Below are positions 15,037 through 19,889 of a DNA stretch of 19,889 bases, in pieces. A program made the position numbers and the translations under genes. Source of the stretch: Candidatus Aerophobota bacterium. GTDB lineage: Bacteria > Aerophobota > Aerophobia > Aerophobales > B3-G15. The notes below the pieces were generated by a model, which was not told the DNA's origin, made no database searches, and worked only from the letters and a program-made list of their open reading frames with translations. The stretch is from the NCBI GenBank assembly GCA_030615365.1, contig JAUWZM010000049.1:1-19889 (forward strand), read 5' to 3'. Every line of letters starts with the position of its first letter. Position 1 is the first letter of the stretch.

Positions 15037-16575
15037 TTATTTTCTGGTCTGTATAGTAACGAACATGGTCCACTTCTCGTGACGAACCTGAAGTAGAACT
15101 ATGTCTCCGGGTTTAACTTTCTCCATAGTTTTTTTAAAATCACTGAGACTACTCACTTCAATAGAGTTAACCAGCTTTATTATATCACCAGCAGATAACC
15201 CCACCTCATACGCTGGACCACCTGAATCTACTTCACCAACTACTACTCCTGTTTCTTCCTCAGATAGATTATACTTTTTCCTTAACTCAGGAGTAATATC
15301 ATACACCTCTATTCCCAGGAGCTTCTCTTCTATCTTCTCAGGTTCCTCAGGTTCTACTACCCGTGTGACTTCCTCAGGTCTGGGGGCAGTAACAAGAGAT
15401 ATTTCTAATAACTTACCTTCTCTTATCACTGCTAAGGTTACCTTTTGTCCAATTTCTGCTTTCAGTATCTCCTCTTTTAACTCAAATCGATCTTCCACAA
15501 ATTGACCATTTACCCTCTGAATTATATCGCCAGCTTGAATACCTGCTTCCTCGGCTGGGCTTGCCTTTACTACATCGGCTACCAACACACCTTTGTCCAC
15601 GCCAAATTTCTCTGCCAACTCGGGAGTAAGCTCCTGCATATATATCCCAATCCAAGGCCATTTTACCTCTCCATACTTTACCAAGCTTTGAAGTAATTTT
15701 TTAGCTTTATTCACAGGGATGGCAAAACCAATTCCTATTGATCCTCCTGAGGGGGTAAAAATAGCTGAATTAATCCCAATAACTTCTCCGTAAATGTTCA
15801 CCAGGGGACCTCCACTATTACCAGGATTAATAGAAGCATCAGTTTGAATTAAATCGGCATAGACTCTTCTTTCTCTTCCAGCTTGAATCGCTCTACCTGT
15901 AGCGCTCACTACTCCCACGGTAACTGTAGGTTCATATTTTTTATTTAGCTCAGAAAGGGTAAAGCCAAAGGGATTACCAATAGCAATTACCCACTGCCCA
16001 ACTTTAAGATTAGCCGAATCTCCCAAAGTTACTACAGGCAAATCACCTCCCTCAATTTTTAAAACAGCAATATCTGAATCTTCATCTGTTCCAATAATCT
16101 CTGCTTTGAGAATTTTGTTGGTAGAGAGAGTAACCATAATTTTATCCCTATCTACTCCATGGATAACATGTTCATTGGTCAAAATGTAACCATCCTCGTT
16201 TATAATCATTCCCGAACCAAGGCCTTTTTGCTTAAATTCTCTTTGGGGAAACTGTTCAAAGAATCTTTTAAAAAACTCCTCGAATTCAGGGGAAGAAAAA
16301 AACCTATCACCACCACGGCCTAAAATACTTACCGTTCTCTCTGTGCTTATACTTACTACAGCCGGACTTATCTTTTGAACAGTAAAAATTATCTTTCCTT
16401 CCAGGGTTTCCAGATCTACAGGATGGGGCTTTAAGCTCTCCTGGAAAAGGGGTCCCTTCAGTTGTGGAAGTTTCTCTGCATAAAGAGAAAACACCCCATT
16501 TAATCCTATAGTTAAGATCCCTATTCCAATAATCAAACCTACAAATATTTTTCTTATTCTACCTTTTTTTCGCAT
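15037..16575 (-). CDS. HtrA/DegP-family serine protease with two PDZ domains
   Basis: A 512-residue envelope quality-control protease. A hydrophobic N-terminal segment (about 10-32) is a signal peptide or membrane anchor, which places the rest outside the cytoplasmic membrane. The trypsin-like domain spans about 60-285 with catalytic His136 (TNEHVIHG), Asp168 (DSDIAVLKI) and Ser254 (GNSGGP). Two PDZ domains follow, about 290-398 and 418-510, joined by an acidic Pro/Glu linker (residues 400-418). The two-PDZ layout is that of DegP/DegQ. The start has an excellent AGGAGG site about 7 nt upstream. Its neighbours are mutM upstream and argS 9 nt downstream. Confidence 0.95.
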   Translation of the reverse strand: MRKKGRIRKIFVGLIIGIGILTIGLNGVFSLYAEKLPQLKGPLFQESLKPHPVDLETLEGKIIFTVQKISPAVVSISTERTVSILGRGGDRFFSSPEFEEFFKRFFEQFPQREFKQKGLGSGMIINEDGYILTNEHVIHGVDRDKIMVTLSTNKILKAEIIGTDEDSDIAVLKIEGGDLPVVTLGDSANLKVGQWVIAIGNPFGFTLSELNKKYEPTVTVGVVSATGRAIQAGRERRVYADLIQTDASINPGNSGGPLVNIYGEVIGINSAIFTPSGGSIGIGFAIPVNKAKKLLQSLVKYGEVKWPWIGIYMQELTPELAEKFGVDKGVLVADVVKASPAEEAGIQAGDIIQRVNGQFVEDRFELKEEILKAEIGQKVTLAVIREGKLLEISLVTAPRPEEVTRVVEPEEPEKIEEKLLGIEVYDITPELRKKYNLSEEETGVVVGEVDSGGPAYEVGLSAGDIIKLVNSIEVSSLSDFKKTMEKVKPGDIVLLQVRHEKWTMFVTIQTRK

Positions 16576-16694
16576 TTTAAAAGCCTCCTATATGCTATGT
16601 TTAGTGTAACCTCTATATTTTTACTCATTTCGTATTAACTCATCAACACGTCTACGCATTAACGCTTTCACCCTTTAGCCTTTTGCCCTTTCTA
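16576..16694. other. Intergenic mutM-htrA with degenerate repeats
   Basis: Apart from the htrA ribosome site, this 119-bp gap holds low-complexity sequence on the minus strand: AAAGGG-type units and then alternating GTTAATGCG, GTGTTGATG and GTTAATACG units. It looks like a degraded tandem repeat. A loose -35/-10 pair can be drawn but I do not call it. Confidence 0.3.
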
Positions 16695-17519
16695 TTATAT
16701 TTGACATTGAGGACAAAAATATGTTCCCCTTCCGCCAATCTTCTTTTTAACTATAGGATTTCCACACCTCTTACAACTCTTTCCTTCTCTTCCATACACT
16801 TTAAGATGAAAATTAAATTTCCCCTTTTCTCCCTGCAAATCAACATAAGTATTGACTGAGGAACCTCGATAAGAAATAGCCTCTCGTAAGATAGCTGATA
16901 AATTTTTATATAACCTCTCGATCTCTTCTTTTTTCAATTGAGAGGAGTTTTTTTCAGGATGAATTCCTGCCCTGAAAAGAGCCTCCTGAGAATAAATATT
17001 TCCTATCCCGGCAATAAAGCTTTGATCCATCAAGAGGGGTTTAATCTTCCCCCTTCTCTTCTTTAAAAGATTCTCAAACTTATGTAAGGTAAAATCTGGA
17101 TCTAAGGGTTCAGGGCCTATGTTTTGCAGAGAAGGGATTTTCTCCCATTCTTTTTCAAAAATTAAATACACATCAGCAAAACCCCTAATATCGGTAAAAA
17201 ATAGCCTGCTCTTGTCTTCGAAATTAAATACTATACGGGTGTAATCAGGGATTTTTTCTCCTGATGGAGAAAAAATTAATCTCCCGGTGAGCTTAAGATG
17301 AAAAATTAAATTTTCTGTGGAGTCAATCGGGATAATTAAATATTTTCCCCTTCGGAGAATATCTCTAAAAACTCTTCCTTTTAATCTTTGAATAAATTGA
17401 GAAGATAGGAGGAGGCGGATGGGCTTATCACTTACTACATCCACTTTGTAAATCTTCTTTCCCTTCACTGCCTTTAACATACCCTGCCTAATTGTCTCTA
17501 TTTCAGGTAATTCAGGCAT
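16695..17519 (-). CDS. mutM: Formamidopyrimidine-DNA glycosylase (Fpg)
   Basis: MutM excises 8-oxoguanine and formamidopyrimidines and nicks the abasic site. It has 274 residues. The N-terminal MPELPE supplies the catalytic Pro2 (after Met removal) and Glu3; the conserved Lys lies in RRGKYL near residue 58. A helix-two-turn-helix region includes QSFIAGIGNIYSQEALF near 166-182. The C-terminal zinc finger is CX2CX16CX2C (Cys249, Cys252, Cys269, Cys272) with the conserved Arg264 in GGRGTYFC. The start is fixed by the Pro2 requirement and by a GAGGAG site. A repair enzyme for oxidised guanine in an anaerobe is not unusual. Confidence 0.97.
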   Translation of the reverse strand: MPELPEIETIRQGMLKAVKGKKIYKVDVVSDKPIRLLLSSQFIQRLKGRVFRDILRRGKYLIIPIDSTENLIFHLKLTGRLIFSPSGEKIPDYTRIVFNFEDKSRLFFTDIRGFADVYLIFEKEWEKIPSLQNIGPEPLDPDFTLHKFENLLKKRRGKIKPLLMDQSFIAGIGNIYSQEALFRAGIHPEKNSSQLKKEEIERLYKNLSAILREAISYRGSSVNTYVDLQGEKGKFNFHLKVYGREGKSCKRCGNPIVKKKIGGRGTYFCPQCQI

Positions 17520-17544
17520 TGTTTTCTCCTCGCTACTGGCAGAT

Positions 17545-17575
17545 CTTATAACCTTATTTCACACGATATTGTCAA
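17545..17575 (-). promoter_or_regulatory. Candidate promoter of mutM
   Basis: On the minus strand a perfect TTGACA (17575-17570) is followed after 19 bp by TATAAG (17550-17545). The spacer is longer than optimal, so confidence is moderate. It would drive mutM and possibly htrA and argS. Confidence 0.45.
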
Positions 17576-17580
17576 AACTT

Positions 17581-17693
17581 AACCACGGAGGACGTAAATA
17601 ACTGTAATATGTGATAAATAATGAGTGATGTTTTACACATCACACATCACCCGTCACTTATTGTCCTTCACATATCACTCATTACATATTACT
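17581..17693. repeat. Palindromic GTGATGAGTAATG-type intergenic repeat
   Basis: The left arm (about 17605-17631, units such as AATGAGTGATG) and right arm (about 17668-17693, ATCACTCATTACATATTACT) are imperfect inverted copies around a CACATCACACATCACCC core. The element shares a 13-mer with 7233-7245. It starts beside AACCACGGAGGACG (17581-17594), which resembles another widely dispersed intergenic sequence. Confidence 0.55.
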
Positions 17694-17714
17694 CTTTACA
17701 TCTTATTATTTTTC

Positions 17715-17790
17715 TGGTGCGCCTGGCAGGATTCGAACCTGCGACTTTCGGCTCCGGAGGCCGACGTTCTATCCACTGAACCACAGGCGC
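17715..17790 (-). tRNA. tRNA-Arg (anticodon CCG)
   Basis: A 76-nt cloverleaf on the minus strand: acceptor GCGCCTG pairs with CAGGCGC, D-arm GTTC-AGTGGATA-GAAC, anticodon stem TCGGC/GCCGA with loop CTCCGGA (anticodon CCG, reading CGG), T-arm GCAGG-TTCGAAT-CCTGC, discriminator A and an encoded CCA (17717-17715). All stems pair well. It is upstream of mutM, htrA and argS on the same strand. Confidence 0.96.
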
Positions 17791-17944
17791 CTAATTTCTC
17801 TAAATCCTTACTGGATAATTGTCTTAGGCTAAGCAACAAATCCTTGAATTGACGTCCTTTGAGCTCTGGTGTCCAAATAGTGTCCATATCAGTGCAAAAC
17901 TTCTCAATAGCTAACCTCTTGTGATGGCGAGTATAAAGCAGAAA
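17791..17944 (-). pseudogene. Open in-frame remnant between AIPR gene and tRNA-Arg
   Basis: Directly after the TGA of the AIPR gene the same reading frame stays open through this whole gap and the tRNA, stopping only at 17696. Translation of the gap looks protein-like (RLAIEKFCTDMDTIWTPE, then LLLSLRQLSSKDLEKLG). The part beyond 17790 is just tRNA read as protein. I do not recognise the family. It is most simply the truncated 3' part of a gene, either of a longer AIPR-gene ancestor or of another gene joined by recombination. A short gene starting at ATG 17887 is possible but has no good ribosome site. Confidence 0.35.
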
Positions 17945-19636
17945 TCAGAAAGATTGAAATATGTTCTTGAATGAATCTTCCGGGTGTCTAACCAATATTC
18001 TCTGATGATCTGTTTTTATCCTTCTGGAGGTATTTTGAACAAAAGCGCTGCTCTTAAAGACATTCTTGTAGTCAAAGAAACCACTGTTCTTCTCAGTGAA
18101 TTCTTCGACATATGCATTTATGTCTGGTGTTAACAAGTCCCAAAGTTTTTTGATCGATAATCTCAATTGATCTAAGTATATGGTAATATATTCACAGGGG
18201 GTATCAATAATTTTTATCCCGATCTCATCAGTCTTTAGTATTTCGCCGATGACATAAGTGAAGAAGAATTTCGCCAGACCATATCCTCTTACCTGTTCGT
18301 TTTTAAGTTTAGATACATTGTCTTCGATGATTTTATAAACAAGATTTGCAAGATATATCTTGGCTGCGGTGATATGCCTGGAGAAGATCTTGCTATATCG
18401 TTCACCAAATAGTCTGGATTTTAGATGAGTGTTATGAGGGCCACCAAGAAAGAACGCTTCAATCAGTTGCGCAGCGAAGTCTATGTCAATTATTTGATCA
18501 TAGTCCGTTCCAGATTCACCTCTCTTGATTCTATATAAAACTCTGTTGTTAAACAGTTCGTTGAATTCTCTTTTCAAGGCCCTCTGAGTTCTATCCCTCG
18601 ATTTCAAATCCTTCAGGGTTATTGCATTCTGATTATTCGTGAAATATGTGATCTGTTGAACCAAAGGTGAGGCAGACTCTAACTTGATGAATTTTGTAAG
18701 GAGATAGATGTTGTCGGTAACTTGTTCTCGGTTCTCATAAAAGCTGAGCATTGACTGGCAACCATTTATTACTGAATAGTTTTGAATCTTTATTTGATCC
18801 CTGCCCGTTTCGTCTAAGGTGTCACAGATTATGGTTATACCGTTGTGGTATAGAAAGAAGTTGTCGTGTTCCGTAGCATCCAAAATGGTTTTCTCAATAT
18901 CCTTGTTAACCCTCGTTCTGCCCAAACCGTATCTCACGTTTTTGTAGAACAGCGTCCTGTTCTGGATTCCATCTAGCTTCAGTAGCTCCTTTGCCTGAAT
19001 AGGATAGACTCTAACAATGATTCCGTTTGGCAGGTCATATTTGATATTGGAACTGTTAGCTAAATGCAAAGTTTTAGGGGTAGTCTGGATTTCTTGATCA
19101 GCTATATACGTATACTTGTTGAGCAGATCCCGTATGTCATACCCTTCTAATTTATCTTTCGCCAATTTTAAGAAGTCTTTGGCATTCCTGTCGAATGCTT
19201 TGTTCGTGATAAAATGCAAATGGACAGAGAATTTTAAACTTATTTTCTCCGTCAATCCAAATCGTTTTACCAAAGACTTTAACTCATGACTAGCACGACT
19301 TTTAAAGAGGGAATCCATCGATTGTTCATTTCCAAACCACTCTCTCGCTCCTACGAATTTCTTTAGATCATTATCCCCATGGTGCCTATTGTCATATGGT
19401 GAAAATTTTGCCTGAAATAAAAATATATCTTCCTCATCATCATCTACATAGATCCCATCTATGCCTTTGTCGTTCGGCGTATCACACACAGAGTCAATTG
19501 CTTCCTGTTTGTCGATCCTGAAAAAATTGTGCAGGTACCATATGAGGAAAGCAGCACTTTTTTCTCGGCCCCGACAGACGAACTCGCTAATCTCCGATCT
19601 TAGCCGCGCATTGAATCCATTTTGATTTATAGGCAT
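17945..19636 (-). CDS. AIPR-family abortive-infection phage-resistance protein
   Basis: A 563-residue protein with the hallmark blocks of the AIPR family (PF10592): FLYHNGITII at 261-270, INGCQSM at 290-296, TNNQNAITLKDL at 333-344 and YRIKRGE at 368-374. The N-terminal part has GIDGIYVDDDEEDIFLFQAK (58-77), which fits a PD-(D/E)XK nuclease core of the Mrr type (Asp60, then Gln75-Ala-Lys77), so a DNA- or RNA-cutting role on infection is inferred. AIPR proteins occur alone or beside restriction-modification genes; no methyltransferase is in the window. The ATG at 19636 has an AGAGGTGG site. It lies between a putative IS end and a tRNA, typical accessory DNA, and is the only defence gene visible. 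Confidence 0.85.
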   Translation of the reverse strand: MPINQNGFNARLRSEISEFVCRGREKSAAFLIWYLHNFFRIDKQEAIDSVCDTPNDKGIDGIYVDDDEEDIFLFQAKFSPYDNRHHGDNDLKKFVGAREWFGNEQSMDSLFKSRASHELKSLVKRFGLTEKISLKFSVHLHFITNKAFDRNAKDFLKLAKDKLEGYDIRDLLNKYTYIADQEIQTTPKTLHLANSSNIKYDLPNGIIVRVYPIQAKELLKLDGIQNRTLFYKNVRYGLGRTRVNKDIEKTILDATEHDNFFLYHNGITIICDTLDETGRDQIKIQNYSVINGCQSMLSFYENREQVTDNIYLLTKFIKLESASPLVQQITYFTNNQNAITLKDLKSRDRTQRALKREFNELFNNRVLYRIKRGESGTDYDQIIDIDFAAQLIEAFFLGGPHNTHLKSRLFGERYSKIFSRHITAAKIYLANLVYKIIEDNVSKLKNEQVRGYGLAKFFFTYVIGEILKTDEIGIKIIDTPCEYITIYLDQLRLSIKKLWDLLTPDINAYVEEFTEKNSGFFDYKNVFKSSAFVQNTSRRIKTDHQRILVRHPEDSFKNIFQSF

Positions 19637-19674
19637 TGAACCACCTCTTCAATATTTTGGGCATACCACATATA

Positions 19675-19702
19675 ATTATACTTTATCGATATATTTTTGC
19701 AA
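19675..19702 (-). promoter_or_regulatory. Promoter of the AIPR gene
   Basis: On the minus strand TTGCAA (19702-19697) is 16 bp from a perfect TATAAT (19680-19675), about 39 bp upstream of the start codon. It ends just before the proposed IS boundary near 19720, so the insertion appears to have left it intact. Confidence 0.55.
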
Positions 19703-19714
19703 GTCCCCGCATCA

Positions 19715-19772
19715 AATCATGTAAAATGTAACCGAAAGAGTATTGGTTGAATCATATAAAAAGTAACCGAAA
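19715..19772 (+). repeat. Two 23-bp direct repeats at the IS left end
   Basis: Copies at 19715-19737 and 19750-19772 (period 35 bp) match at 21 of 23 positions and both end in GTAACCGAAA. The first contains TGTAAAATGTAACC starting at 19720, which fits a TGT-beginning IS end. Repeated sites at the terminus are probably transposase-binding sites. Confidence 0.65.
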
Positions 19773-19784
19773 TATAATATAATT

Positions 19785-19816
19785 CTCCCCGGTTAAATTA
19801 AAAATTAACCAGGGAG
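19785..19816 (+). promoter_or_regulatory. Stem-loop covering the transposase Shine-Dalgarno
   Basis: CTCCC (19785-19789) pairs with GGGAG (19812-19816) and GGTTAA (19791-19796) with TTAACC (19805-19810), with one C-A mismatch and an 8-nt loop. The GGGAG is part of the GGGAGG ribosome site for the ATG at 19827. In a transcript entering from outside, the site would be paired. Confidence 0.6.
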
Positions 19817-19826
19817 GTGAAAGGAA

Positions 19827-19889
19827 ATGAACATGGATGCAAGAAACCAATACCTTAAGGTATTGCAAGAGAAATACTTTATGACAAAA
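19827..19889 (+). CDS. Transposase/integrase, N-terminal fragment (runs off the window)
   Basis: The first 21 codons are visible, beginning MNMDARNQYLKVLQEKYF. This resembles the N-termini of integrase-core DDE transposases of IS481-like elements that I recall from many candidate-phylum genomes. GGGAGGTGA at 19812-19820 is a strong ribosome site 6 nt from the ATG. No catalytic residue is in view, so the family call rests on the N-terminus and the flanking repeats. Confidence 0.6.
   Translation, partial: MNMDARNQYLKVLQEKYFMTK

Larger units (their letters stand above)
19720..19889 (+). mobile_element. Left end of an insertion sequence (IS481/integrase type), truncated by the window
   Basis: Terminal-type direct repeats, a short leader with a stem-loop and the start of an integrase-like gene together indicate the left end of an IS continuing beyond the window. 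The boundary at 19720 is chosen from the TGT; the right end and target duplication cannot be seen. Confidence 0.55.

Noticed and set aside
15101..15505. 134-residue plus-strand ORF opposite htrA
   Set aside because: It lies antisense within the PDZ-coding part of htrA, is Ser/Thr-rich as expected of an antisense shadow, and has no ribosome site.
17605..17693. CRISPR-like array in the GTGATGAG repeats
   Set aside because: Units are short, degenerate and arranged as inverted arms without uniform spacers.
17715..17790. tRNA-Arg as an integration site (att) for an island carrying the AIPR gene
   Set aside because: Integrases usually target the tRNA 3' end, but the accessory genes lie on the 5' side and no second copy of the tRNA 3' end is seen in the window.
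17696..17887. 63-residue minus-strand ORF starting MDTIWTPELKG
   Set aside because: Its second half is the tRNA-Arg read as protein (VDRTSASGAESRRFESC is a known artefact of tRNA genes), and no ribosome site precedes the ATG. Only the upstream part is kept, as a possible remnant.

Overview
The window reads as part of the chromosome of an uncultivated strictly anaerobic bacterium of low to moderate GC content. Almost everything lies on the minus strand, so the biological reading order runs from high to low coordinates. The core is a complete carbonyl/carbonyl-to-acetyl branch of the Wood-Ljungdahl (reductive acetyl-CoA) pathway of the bacterial type. This points to an acetogen, or another anaerobe that uses the pathway for carbon fixation or acetyl-CoA oxidation. 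The methyl-branch enzymes (fhs, folD, metF) are not in the window. The phylum cannot be fixed from sequence reading alone; the IS type and the short palindromic intergenic repeats resemble what I remember from subsurface and sediment candidate phyla, but that is only an impression.

Right edge (about 17,700-19,889): the first 21 codons of a plus-strand transposase/integrase lie behind two 23-bp direct repeats and a Shine-Dalgarno-sequestering stem-loop, which looks like the left end of an insertion sequence. Divergent from it is an AIPR-family (abortive-infection phage-resistance) gene with its own promoter and a Mrr-like nuclease signature. Its stop codon is followed by an in-frame open stretch that runs without a stop into a tRNA-Arg(CCG) gene with encoded CCA. 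This end is accessory DNA abutting the core chromosome.

Middle (12,503-17,519): housekeeping genes mutM (Fpg), an HtrA/DegP-type protease with two PDZ domains, argS and a SIS-domain protein related to 6-phospho-3-hexuloisomerase. The gap between argS and the SIS gene holds a strong sigma70-type promoter and a palindromic repeat.

Left two thirds (147-12,344): the acs operon, in transcription order cooC, acsA/cooS, acsB, acsC, acsV, a second CooC/AcsF-like ATPase, acsD, acsE and a BioD-like/DRTGG protein. A near-consensus promoter (TTGACA, 16 bp, TATAAT) lies upstream of cooC, with palindromes around it that could be an operator. CODH (AcsA) reduces CO2 to CO; CooC inserts nickel; AcsE moves the methyl group from methyl-tetrahydrofolate to the corrinoid iron-sulfur protein AcsC/AcsD; AcsV re-reduces inactive Co(II); AcsB joins methyl, CO and CoA. 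The last gene is the regulatory half of a phosphotransacetylase without its catalytic half, which could link the operon to acetyl-CoA/acetate metabolism. All metal-ligand and catalytic residues I could check in these proteins are intact.

The most notable points are the stand-alone Pta N-terminal module, the second ATPase whose deviant Walker A has Arg instead of the signature Lys, the separation of the two CFeSP subunit genes by the activator and ATPase genes, the palindromes in the acs promoter, the AIPR/tRNA junction and the IS end. I see no CRISPR array, rRNA or prophage.
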